NCBI GenBank assembly: GCA_014058105.1
Contig: JACGCM010000304.1
Location: forward strand, 310,001 to 374,000
DNA from: Kingdonia uniflora
Taxonomy: Eukaryota; Streptophyta; Magnoliopsida; Ranunculales; Circaeasteraceae
Reading direction: 5' to 3'
DNA: 64,000 nt
The notes beneath the pieces are model-generated. The model made no database searches. It saw only the letters and a list, made by a program, of their open reading frames with translations, and was not told the DNA's origin. The translations under genes and the position numbers were made by a program. The stretch's first letter is position 1; each line of letters starts with the position of its first letter. This document shows, in pieces, positions 10,695 through 21,491 of the stretch.

Positions 10695-12483
10695 CCGGGC
10701 AACGGCGCCAAAAACTTGATCGATATAAAAATCGACGTCTTAAAGACCCACATGCGCACGGTGTACCGTTGAGTACAAAAGAAAGCGGGGTCGTATCCCA
10801 AGAGACTTGTGGTGTGAATTATACTTCGAGCTACTAATTATATCCAATAAGAATGAGTTTTGGGTTTTTTATAATTGAAGAAATTAAAATAAAATACAAA
10901 CTAGAAAAGGTGTTGATACGATTGGAGAGGAAACCAAGGCGTGATTCCACTCCATCCGGTGTAACCTTGAGATAGTGTACATAATTAGAGTATTCACGAA
11001 TTCTCATATCGCATATCCTTAGTCATGTATATGCAACACATCATGAGATAAGATAATTAGTGATTGGGAACTACCCATAAACCAACATACTCAACCATGG
11101 TCCGGTTGATAAACATGGATTATGTTCTTTTCTCTATGTTCTTTGTTAGGAATACGGCTCAAAAACTGTTGAAGTCGTTCGAACGAGTGGGAAGTCGTTC
11201 GAACGAAAATAGCGCTTGGGCCAAAATTCCAGGGGATTGTCTAACTCGTTCGAACGACTTTGGCTTTGTTTGTTTGTTTCTAAATTCGTTTTGAAGGGGA
11301 TTTGATCCAAAGCGATGGATTATCTCGTGATGCGTATTTCGGAGATGACCTAATGGAAAGTCTATAAATAGAGAGTGTATGTTAAAGGCCTCTGTACTGT
11401 GAGAAAGAGATAGAGAGAGAAAATGAAGAAATCTAGGGTTTAGCTCTGGAGAGGTTTTTTGGGTTTTCTTTATAGGGTTTCTTGTTGGGATTATCTGTAA
11501 GGGTAGAGGTGAGGTTTGAGTGATCTTTGTAACCTTTTGTAACCCTTAGTGTGATAATAAATTCGTCGTGCTTGTCGGGGGGATGGTTTTGATCCTGTTT
11601 AGGGTTTCCACCTAATTAAACCTTGTGTTGTGTTTTTATTTCCTTTATTCGAATTTTTTTTGGTTAGGGTTGGTTCTTTGAGTTCTTGTTGATCGTATTG
11701 TGGTTCCGCGTGCGATTTGCCCCCTCGGTTTTCCCAATATTCTTAACCTATCTTGTTATGGTCAAACAAGATGGTTACTTAGATTCATTATTCCTCATAA
11801 TCCTAGCTATGGTCAAGCATAAAACGAAGGAATACGAATATGCATTATGCCGGGATAAAGAGAATGTAATTATTCTAAACTAAACTACACAATCGACACT
11901 AAGGCTACATTGGATGGAGCCTCCTATAACCTTGGCTAAGAAGTTTAGCTAGTCAATCATTTGATCATTGCCATAATACTATTACTACAATAAAAGTAAA
12001 AGACAAGAAGAAGAGAAGAACAAGAACTTTATTGTTTTGTACCTTTTGATTTACACTCTCCAAGATGTCTCTCATGGGTGGGATTCCCCTCCTATTTATA
12101 GAGTATAGGAAGGGTTACAAAATATCAACATAAATGAGAAATCCCCTAAACAATGTCTTCTATTTTGCACAAAATATAAGAGCTTTAAAACTCTAAAGTC
12201 TATGCCTTGGCCCATGTATAAAATTATATGACTTGATGATCTCCATCAATGCCTCTGTAATGCTCCTTATTGGACTTTTGGTTAACAATTGATATAGGAA
12301 TAAACTGCTGGAGTGTATAAGACATTCTTCTTTGTTGAAAACCGTAAAAACGTACGACTTCTTTATCATGCGATCGATTTCTGTAAATACAAGCAAAAGC
12401 ACTATTAGTATCACATTTAATTAATAAATGACAAGTTAGATATAAATTTAGGAGTTGCACACGTAAATATTAGGTGTTTATCA
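10695..12483 (-). mobile_element. Gypsy-type LTR with tRNA-Asp-like primer binding site
   Basis: On the minus strand the LTR runs from TGATAAACACC (12483) to ...TCGATCA (10717). It is followed at about 10712-10695 by TGGCGCCGTTGCCCGGGA, the known plant Gypsy primer site complementary to the tRNA-Asp 3' end. A minus-strand TATA-like sequence lies near 12100. The LTR is interrupted by the solo LTR at 11144-11739; without it the LTR is about 1.17 kb. Its partner LTR was not identified in the window. A second LTR with the same end sequence lies at 17081-18178. Confidence 0.7.
11144..11739 (+). mobile_element. Solo LTR nested in the Gypsy LTR
   Basis: 596 bp beginning TGTTAGGAAT and ending CCCAATA, flanked by TTCTT on both sides (11139-11143 and 11740-11744). 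The final dinucleotide is TA, not the usual CA. It contains three TCGTTCGAACGA-type palindromes (11168-11260) and a TCTATAAATAG promoter box near 11360. No internal coding sequence is present, so it is a solo LTR left by recombination. Confidence 0.85.
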
Positions 12484-14340
12484 CAGTCCTACCTTTTTTC
12501 TAGCTTGCAGACAACACTCTAATTTTTGGATGAAACACATAAAGAGCTATCATATGTGATGCACTGGTTAGTTGATCTCATCGGCAAAACTGGCATTACT
12601 GTTCAATGATAGTCATTCTCAATATCATCCTAACGAGGCTAAAATCCAATGCTTCTCCACATAAATACTTTTGAATAGGCCTAAATCCAATGCTTCTCCA
12701 CAGAAATACTTTTGAACGGGGCTAAATCCAATGCTTCTCCACAGAAATATCCTTTCTTGACTCTTAGTCATTGAATATCTATACTATTAGTCATTAGCAG
12801 GTCTACGTCAAACTCGAAGATATAAAGACATAAGAGGAGCAAAATAATATAATGTGATCAAGAGGTCCTAACACTAATACTAAATGTTATCTTCAAACTC
12901 TCCATGTTAAAATATGCAATGTTTCAGGTTAGTGTTGGATATGTGTTCTAGGAATTTGGTTATGAAATGATAACTCGTTAACGTGTATGAAATGATAACT
13001 CGTTAACGTGAATGTAATGATGAAACCGATGAGGCAAACAAGAACACTCAAAGCTTTCAACTTAGATATGAAACACCACCTACCAAGAGAATGACATTAG
13101 GACATCAAAGATGGAAATATTTCCTTCTGCATAAAAGATAGCCTACAAAATAGAGACCTTGGGCATGAAAGCAGAAAGATGGAAATATTGTTCTTCCTAA
13201 ATAATTGAGAAACACTGTTAATCTTCTCAGCTTAATACTATGAGATTTAACACTGTTAATCTTTTCAGCTTAATATTGTGTCACAATGTACTTAGTAGGA
13301 ATCATGTTTTAAATGAACACGGCTCCTATTAACTAATAAACGTTATATCAATGCTCTCAGTTCCCCATTCTTGGTTAAACATTACATCAACGCTCTACAT
13401 TTCCCTACTCCTGTAAGATGTATCTAATTTTTGAGTTACATTGTAGCATCGTTAGGTGTCATGTCTAGGTGTAGCAATTCGATTCATTCTGTCGATTATC
13501 TGAGTCCCCCTCCACAAAAATGTATTTGTTTTATTCGCTAAAACATTGAGAAATCGCCTTTTGTTGTCGTGCGCCCTTCGATACATTTTGAATCATTTAA
13601 AAGGACTGTAAATGAGAATGACCCACCATCCTGTCTAGATTAGTTTCACACATTGTATCTTCCCTGGATTCCATCTACATGAGTTTTACATATAATGCGT
13701 AGTGTACTTTAGGTTTGGAATCCTTATCTTGGTGTGTCACATACTCACATGCATTAACGAAAATAACGATGGCACGACAATGTTTAGTGGCGATTTGATA
13801 TTGGGAAACAATAATATTCGATCCCGACAAAATAACTTTCATGGCATTGCTATTAGAACTCTTTTCTTCCGCTTTAAACTTCCTCAGATTTGGACTCTGG
13901 AACAGTATGTTATTCTAAGTATCCATTATCAAGAAGAAGTAATTTAAGCTCTCTAAAATGACTCATATAAGAGATAGTTTGCTACCTTAATATGATTAAA
14001 GTCCTTCAAATTGTGCCTAATGATCAAGCAGATAATGTCGTGAAAACACATATTGTGCATGAAATGCTTCTTCAAATTGTGCGTGAAATGCTTCTCTTCA
14101 TCAATAGGATTTGACATAGCCCAGCTTAAAGCAGGGTTTGCTTACACACATAAGATATTGTTCTCATAAAACTTGTTAACGAAAAATAGAAGTATTGGTA
14201 TAACTACGGGAGTCATTCTGAAACCATATTAGAGTACTGGAGCCAATTAGAGGAATATCCCTAGGATATCATATTTTGAGCGAAAACATGCCCAATCACC
14301 AGATACATTGCAGATCATAATAACTTCACAATGCAACATG
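12484..14340 (+). repeat. Segmental duplication, copy A
   Basis: This 1.86-kb stretch aligns end to end with 15475-16976 plus 18604-19050. Shared landmarks are the TTTCTAGCTTGCAGAC start, a minisatellite, an open stretch at 13702-13905 (FRFGILILVCHILT...) and the GCCCAATCACCAGATACATT end. No known protein was recognised. Its left edge abuts the Gypsy LTR end, so that insertion may have cut the copy. Confidence 0.9.
12635..12750 (+). repeat. Minisatellite, about 3 units (copy A)
   Basis: Units of about 40 bp with the core AAATCCAATGCTTCTCCACA are repeated three times. The equivalent array in copy B has five units. Confidence 0.85.
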
Positions 14341-14575
14341 CAGAGAGCGTACACTAATATCCTCACCCTCTTTTGAGGTCCCAACCAATCATATTTTGAT
14401 TACCAAAAACCATTAACATATGAATCGAGAATTGTCAACCTATAACACTTGTACAGTGTGAGTGCAATATGTGGATGATAGGAATGTTTCTAACCGCCTT
14501 TGATATTTTTATTTGGCCTCCACGTCCTTTCGACATAGTTCATTGATGGTTCTTATAATTGGTGTTTGCAGGATC

Positions 14576-15275
14576 TGCCGCCGAGTATGTATACGACTTG
14601 TATACTGTGTCAAATGAGTTGAGCACAGCTAACAAAGACGCTTTAGACACTTAACCTCTGTAAGAAATTCAGACTGTTTTGCTCCCCTCCCTTTGAATTA
14701 AGGTTTTCAATCCTTAAGGTGTATATGGATTTTTCGCGGGATACAAGTAGATCATATTGAGAAGACTTCTATGATGGACCAGATCACTCCGACTATGAAA
14801 CTGGCGATTCAAATGGTATTCTTCATTCCTTCTAATATTTTCTACTGTCAATATCCTTCCCTGTGCTAGAGAGAAATTCAAATCTCTTTCTAGACTTGAA
14901 GACAAAAATGTTTCACCGGTGATTAATGTAAAGCGAAGTTCATAATCAAGGACAATAGGAATACAAGATATGCCAATTTTTTCGCGGCTCTGGAGATGTC
15001 AAACCTTATTATCCATTCTATGAGTGATAAATTACAATCTATTTTTGGTTATCAGCTGAAGATAACCCTCTGAACGACTGTCCCGACGAAGAAGAAACAT
15101 CTGAAGATGAAAGTGAAGATAAAAATGAAGAAAATAAAAGAAAGGTGATGAAGAAGAAGATGGCGAAGATGATGAGAGTAGAGGTTCCAGTGATGAAATG
15201 ATAGACGTAAAAAGCGTTAGCTCTGATGATGAATTTGATTACAATGGCAGGAGATACTACGTACAATCATACTGA
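14576..15275 (+). pseudogene. RDM4: RDM4/IWR1-like pseudogene fragment
   Basis: Three exon-like blocks fit the C-terminal half of plant RDM4/DMS4, the IWR1-type factor that helps RNA polymerases reach the nucleus and acts in RNA-directed DNA methylation. They are about 14571-14656 (GSAAEYVYDLYTVSNEL, then an in-frame stop), about 14740-14818 (FYDGPDHSDYETGDSN, frameshifted against its upstream part) and 15058-15275 (AEDNPLNDCPDEEETSED followed by an acidic tail, frameshifted again). The YVYDLY signature and the acidic tail are the family marks. The stop and two frame changes make it non-functional. The N-terminal exons were not found. Confidence 0.75.
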
Positions 15276-15624
15276 AGACGAGGTAGACTCATTATGGTGG
15301 ATATATTTTCTGACATGCTTCTCTAACTTCAGTTGTAGACTATACTTGGGGTTGATGTTTAATTAGTTAATTCGTGTTCGCTACTCTGATTAGCCACTTT
15401 AGAACTCTGAATCTGTTAAATAGAGGAATTATGTTATCTTTAGTCTTCTGTTGAAAAAACTGATCGATGTGTTGTAGTCCTACTTTTTTCTAGCTTGCAG
15501 ACAATGCTCCAATCTTTGGATGAAACACATAAAGAGCTATCATATGAGATGCACTGGTTAGTTGATTTCATCGGCAAAACTGGTATTACTGTTCAATAAT
15601 AGTCATTCTCAATATCATCCTAAC

Positions 15625-15820
15625 GAGGCTAAAATTCAATGCTTCTCCACAGAAATACTTCTGAACAAGCCTAAATCCAACGCTTTTCCATAGAAATATT
15701 TCTGAACAGGCCTAAATCCAATGCTTCTCCACAGAAATACTTCAGAATGGGGCTAAATCCAATGCCTCCCCACAGAAATACTTCTGAACGGGGCTAAATC
15801 CAATGCTTCTCCACAAAAAT
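15625..15820 (+). repeat. Minisatellite, about 5 units (copy B)
   Basis: Five units of about 40 bp with the core AAATCCAATGCTTCTCCACA, against three in copy A. The difference arose after, or by unequal exchange since, the duplication. Confidence 0.85.
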
Positions 15821-17080
15821 ATCCTTTCTCGACTCTTAGTCATTGAATATCTATACTATTAGTCATTAGCACGTCTACGTCAAGCTCGGCGATATAAAGA
15901 CATAAGAGGAGCTAAATAATATAATGTGATCAAGAGGTTGATTGTCCCAACACTAATACTAAATGTTATCTTCAAACTATCCATGTTAGAATATACATGT
16001 TTCAGGTAAGTGTTGGATCTGTGTGCTAGGAATTTGGTTATGAAATGATAACTTGTTAGCGTGAATGTAATGATGAAACCGATGCAAACAAGAACACTCA
16101 AAGCTTTCAACTTCGATTTGAAACACCACCTACCAAGAGAATGACCTTAGGGCATCAAAGATGGAAATAATTTCCTTCTGCATGAAAGATAGGCTGCAAA
16201 ATAGAGACCTTGGGCATGAAATCATAAATATGGAAATATTGTTCTTCCTAAATAATTGAGAAACATGCACTGTTAATCTTCGCAGCTTAATACTATGAGA
16301 TTTAAGACTCCAAATCTACTACTGATAACACTGATAATACGGGTACATTGTGAAAATGTAAATGTATTTCACAATGCACTTGGTAGGAATCGTGTTCTAA
16401 ATGAACACGGCTCCTATTAACTAATAAACGTTATGTCAATGCTCTCAGTTCCCCCACTCTTGGTTAAACGTTACATCAACGCTCTGCATTTCCCTACTCT
16501 TGTAAGATGTATATAATTTTCGAGTTATATTGTAGAATCGTTAGGTGCCACGTCCATTCGCAGCGACTCGATTCCTTCTGTCGATTATCTGACTCCCCCA
16601 CCACAAAAATGTATTTGTTTTATTCGCTAAAACATCGAGAAATCGCCTTTTGTTGTCGTGCCTTCATTTAAAAAGACTGTAAATGAGAATGACTCACCAT
16701 CCTCTCTAGATTAGTTTCACACATTGTATCTTCCCTGCATTCCATCTACATGAGTTTTACATATAATGTACTTTAGGTTTGGAATCCTTATCTTGGTGTG
16801 TCACATACTCACATTCATTAACAAAAATGAAGTCGGCACGACAATGTTTAATGGCGATTTGATACTGGAAAGCTATAATATTCGATCCCGACAAAATAAC
16901 TTTCGTCGCATTGCTATTGGAACTCCTTTCTGCTGCCTTAAATTTCCTCAGATTTGGACTCTAGAATAGTATGTTATGTCGAGTCACACAGCAAAAACCA
17001 AACACCAATTCGATTAGCGATAAACAAATAACTAAGTAAACACAATTTATCGTGGTTCGGCAAGTTGCCTACGTCCACAC

Positions 17081-18178
17081 TGATGCGAGAAAAACTCAGT
17101 CTTTAAATACCCAACTCAAAACTACGGGTGTCGAATCCATGGGGAGTAAAAGTATTAAAAATATAATTTCTTAATTAACTAATAAACGAATCTAAACTAA
17201 TTTTGATAAAAAAGTTTTGATCTAAAACATAAATCTAAATTACCAACTTTCGGTACGATTATAAGGAAAAGAACCTAGATTTTGGATCACCTCCGACTTA
17301 GTTTACTAAACGATATGAAAACGGTAGCTTCTATACGCACGTAATAGCCATAGCTAGGTCTATTCGGGTCTAAGATCTAGGCTTTGTGGCTAAAACCCTA
17401 AGTAAGAACTTCGTTGTTCATGGACAATCGGATCTAAGGTTTATAAACTCATTTTCATGGCTAGGTGGAGAGTATTAACTCTAGTGATCTAGAATTCTCT
17501 TTGAGCGTGAAAACAATCGAATATGGCTAATTCGACATCTTCCTCATATCTGTAGTAACTTAGAGTTGTCATGGCTAGATCAACTCTTCGTAACTTCAAA
17601 TTAGATAATTAAAGATTAATTCTAGATCTAAACTACTATTAACATCAATTTAGCTCACTTCACCGGAGGTTCAATCCTTAGCCTAAGCTAAGGAGATTAG
17701 CTCTCCATTAATTGTGTTGATCACAGCTTAAATTAAACGCATAAAATAAAAGAGAGAGAAAGAGAAAGATACTGAAAAACGCAAGCTTTATTCTTTCCTG
17801 AGATTGAGATGTGTAAAATACATAGAATTGCTCTCATATTTATAGGAGATAGGAGAGACTTATTTACAATTCTAAAACTCCATCAGATAAAGATAAATTT
17901 TATCTCATTTTAATCCTTGTAGAGTCCTTCATCATCTTTATTCCATGGAGAAAATCTATAAGTATATTGAATGTAGACATCTTCCTTGTGCCCGAGAACC
18001 TGCTGGAGATGCTTCAACTCTTTATACCTTCTTTTATATGTCTTTTTCTACTTATTAGCTCCAACAGTGATAAGTGTCTGAAAATAAAAAAATGCTACTA
18101 ACATTAGAAATTAATAAATCGGGATTAACAAAATGATACTTTTAGGCGCATTAATCCTACGTATTTCTACGTTTATCA
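17081..18178 (-). mobile_element. Inner nested LTR (Gypsy-like)
   Basis: 1098 bp from TGATGCGAG to ACGTTTATCA (minus-strand start TGATAAACG, like the LTR ending at 12483). Flanks CACAC and TACAC are a target duplication with one change. A CATATTTATAGGAG promoter-like box on the minus strand lies near 17850. No coding sequence was found. Confidence 0.7.
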
Positions 18179-18182
18179 TACA

Positions 18183-18186
<4 letters not shown>

Positions 18187-18234
<48 letters not shown>
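18187..18234. repeat. GA microsatellite
   Basis: About 24 GA dinucleotides in a row, inside the outer LTR. The homologous LTR at 34049 has only a short GAGAGAGAG here, so the tract expanded in this copy. Confidence 0.95.
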
Positions 18235-18237
<3 letters not shown>

Positions 18238-19050
18238 ATTCAATGATCCGAGGTTGCAATCGCTCACAAACTAATTTAAGATCTCTTTATGTTTTCTCTA
18301 GAATTGAACTCGCTAAAGGATGGCTAAGAAATACCCTAAGTCTCCCTTATATACTTTGGAGGTTATTACATATATTAGACTCAAAGCACAGATCTCAAGG
18401 CAAGCCAACGTCTTCAATTCAACCTTCCAAAATTGAGTTTACGATGTCTATTCGAATAGAGTCCAAAATCTTTTCGAATAAACTCAGTTCTGAGACTTCT
18501 ATTCGAATAGTCTTTGAGTCTATTCGAATAGAACTTGTTCTGCCTCTTCTGTTCGAATAAACATTGTATCTATTCGAACAGAACTCTGCGATCCTACATG
18601 TTATTCTAAGTATCCATTATCAACAAAAAGTAATTTAAGCACTCTAAAATGACTCATAAGAGATAGTTTTTGTTACCTAAATATGAGTGAAGTCCTTCAA
18701 ATCGCACCTAATGATCAAGCAGATAATATCGTGAAAACATATTGTGCATGAAATGCTTCTCCAAATTGTGCGTGAAAATGTTTCTCTTCATCTATATGAT
18801 CAAGCAGATAAAGGTTTTGCCATAGCCCAGCTTAAAGCAGAGTTTGCTTACACACTTGACATGTTGTTCTCATAAAACTTGTTAACTGAAAATATATATA
18901 TTAGTATAACTAAAAGAGTCATTATGCAGATGCCATATTAAAACTGGAGGTTTCATCATAAAACCAACTGGAGGAATATCCCTAGTGAAAACATGCCCAA
19001 TCACCAGATACATTGCCATTGCTGATCATAAAAACCTCACAATGCAACAT

Positions 19051-20600
19051 CAAATGGATGATATGGAATCGTCCCTAACTTTTCATTTACCTAACCTTGT
19101 GTTCCTTCTACGGGAAATGTCGTTTTCCAACTTTAGATCATCTCAGATTGCCATGCCTCCGTAAAATCAATTAATTGCATGATGATAATGACCTACTATA
19201 GATAGGATGTCCTACCAAAATGTTTCTCCATACCTACCGTCTATAATTCAAATTGTTAATCATGCAAAATGTTTTGTTAATGTTCAGATCGTTATCTCGA
19301 TGACTCACATGTCACAAAGTTCCAGTAACGCAAACAGAAGACGATAAAAATGCTTAGAGGAAAAAAAATAGACAACGAACACGAACACGAACAACCACAG
19401 ATATCAAAGTTTAGTGATGATGATGACCTGAGAGTGAAAGCTGGTATCTTTGATCCCAACATGTATTAAGCTTAGTTTGCCGGGGGTAACCATTTTTGTT
19501 GTCTCTGTACCATATTCCCTTATTACCCCTGAACAAATTAAAAAATACAACTCCTTGTCCTTTTTTTGCTAATGCCATCTCCAGCAGCTTGTTGATGTAG
19601 AAGTCAATTTACCTCAATGTCCCTCTACCCATTATTTGTTTTGTACTCACACTCGGGCTGCATGCTAAACATGAAATACATGTGAATTTTTTTGTTTTCT
19701 TCGATTCAACAATTGCTAACAATGAGATTAGAAATTGTCCTCCAACAAACGAACACAAGATAAGGATGACAGAGAAAGAGATATGAGAGAAAATGATTTG
19801 AGTTTGGTTTGGAATAATAGATAGACAGGATATGCATATTATTTAAGTGTGACATCTTTTGTTTTTACATTTACTCATCACAAAAAAAAAATCTCGCTAA
19901 TCATTTGAAACTCTTCTAATACTCACCAATTGCTAGAACTCCAAAAACCTTTTTGACCACAATGTAACCTTAACCGCACTATGTAGTCGAGTACGGTTAA
20001 ACTTTTGGGCCCATCAATCTCACCCTTGTCCATAATAACCATTATAGCGCATGCAACAGTAGGCTCGTTTGAAACCGACAAAATTGACTCAATAGTAACC
20101 AACCTTGATTTTTACACAACAGTTACCTTTTTTTTTAGATTTAAATCAATCATAAAAACTACATGGCATGAAAAAGGAAAGAGAAAAAAAATAATGTCGT
20201 ATAGTTTTGAAAATTCTACGCATCGCGGACCATTGAAACTGTGGCGTGACTTAATCTAGAGCGTTTATTTCATTGCGCAATTCAGAACTGCGCGGCATGA
20301 ATATTTTAATAACCCACCCTGCGGGTCTCTGAACAGACCCTCAGGGTGGGTTTTCTTTGGGCAAAATAGGTGGTCAGTTTGAGGAAAAGATGATGACTTA
20401 GCCTCCACTTAAGTAAGTCACCCTAGTGCTGCATATCTTCTTTAGCCAACAAAAGCTACCAAAGCGATTCAATGTACATATAACTTTTAGATTACACTAA
20501 TTATAGTCCCCATTAAACCAAAAACACATCTTCTATAAGGGCTACTTTGGTCATTGTCCTCCTTTGCCTAACAAAAAAGTGATTACGTCGACAGATCATC
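19051..20600. other. Intergenic region upstream of AGT2
   Basis: No gene recognised. It contains a strong hairpin (annotated separately) and the presumed promoter of the aminotransferase gene at its right end. Confidence 0.6.
20311..20352. other. GC-rich near-perfect hairpin
   Basis: AACCCACCCTG (20311-20321) pairs with CAGGGTGGGTT (20342-20352), then after one C/T mismatch GGGTCT (20323-20328) pairs with AGACCC (20335-20340), leaving the 6-nt loop CTGAAC. That is 17 paired bases in 42 nt of otherwise AT-rich DNA, 391 bp upstream of the AGT2 start. Origin unknown; a minimal foldback transposon remnant is one possibility. Confidence 0.85.
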
Positions 20601-20605
20601 CTCTG

Positions 20606-20611
20606 TATAAA
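20606..20611 (+). promoter_or_regulatory. TATA box of AGT2
   Basis: TATAAA, 137 bp before the ATG, followed by a pyrimidine-rich leader with a CT run at about 20651-20666, a common plant promoter and 5' UTR layout. Confidence 0.6.
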
Positions 20612-20742
20612 TTCCCGCTCCTTCACATAGTTTCCTTCGCAGCAACAAATCTCTCTCTCTCTCTCTCCGAATGCAAATCGCTAAACTGCGCTCTTCTCGC
20701 TAAACTGCGCCATTTTTTTTACAGAGAGAGAGAGTTGTAACG

Positions 20743-21455
20743 ATGCAGAGACTCTTCGCGAGGGTAGTTTCGAGAAGAGATCTCAAATTGAGACCTAGGT
20801 TCTTCTCTCAAGTAGCACAAACTGAAACATCTATCTCAGAGAATGAGTTCTTTGTTCCCAAAATGCCCTCATTCGATTACTCTCCTCCTCCTTACAATGG
20901 TCCAACCGCGGCAGAGATCTTGAAGAAACGAAGGGAGTTTCTTAGTCCCTCTATGTTTACCTTCTATAAGAAACCTGTAAGATCATAACTCTCCATTTTC
21001 ATCGAATTGCGTTTTTTGTTTGTTTTTTTAATGTTTATCTCTTTAATTCAATCGAAAAATCCAAAAAAAAATATTATTTTTTAGCTGGATAACATCTGTA
21101 ATTTTTTTATTTTTTTTTTATTTATCTTTTTATTTTTTTTTAATATATTTGATTAAATTGGGTATCTGTAAGTCAGAATCACGAGGCAATATTCTGCTAT
21201 TTTTTTAAAAAAAAATTTATTTTATATTTTATATTTTTCAGTAATTTAAGTTAAATTTGTGCATTTTAGTATAATTTTTGCATGTATTTAATTTTGTTAT
21301 TTTGCGATTTTTGTAGTGTGTATGTTTACATTGAATTTAGTATTTTTGGCCATCTCAAGGAAATATTGTGTACTGAAAATCGTTTTTTTTTAAGTATGTG
21401 ATGATCAGTAGATGAATGTTGTAATATGAGTTGAATTTGATGATTGTAGTTGAAT

Positions 21456-21491
<36 letters not shown>

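Larger units (their letters stand above)
16977..18598 (-). mobile_element. Solo LTR interrupted by another LTR
   Basis: Begins TGTCGAGTCAC and ends GATCCTACA, with perfect flanking TGTTA (16972-16976 and 18599-18603). The absence of this block in duplicate copy A confirms the insertion. The outer LTR consists of 16977-17080 and about 18179-18598. It contains a GTGGTTCGGCAAGTTGCCTA motif shared with the solo LTR at 34049-34484, and six TTCGAA-centred motifs at 18448-18583. Strand is inferred from the position of that cluster. Confidence 0.85.
15475..19050 (+). repeat. Segmental duplication, copy B (interrupted)
   Basis: Copy B matches copy A (12484-14340) from 15475 to 16976 and resumes at 18604. 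Between lies a transposon insertion with its own target duplication. B and A differ by scattered substitutions, small indels and minisatellite unit number. Confidence 0.9.

Noticed and set aside
20311..20355. Hairpin followed by T run as a bacterial-type rho-independent terminator
   Set aside because: The surrounding genes are clearly plant nuclear with introns, so a bacterial terminator makes no sense here; kept only as a structural finding.
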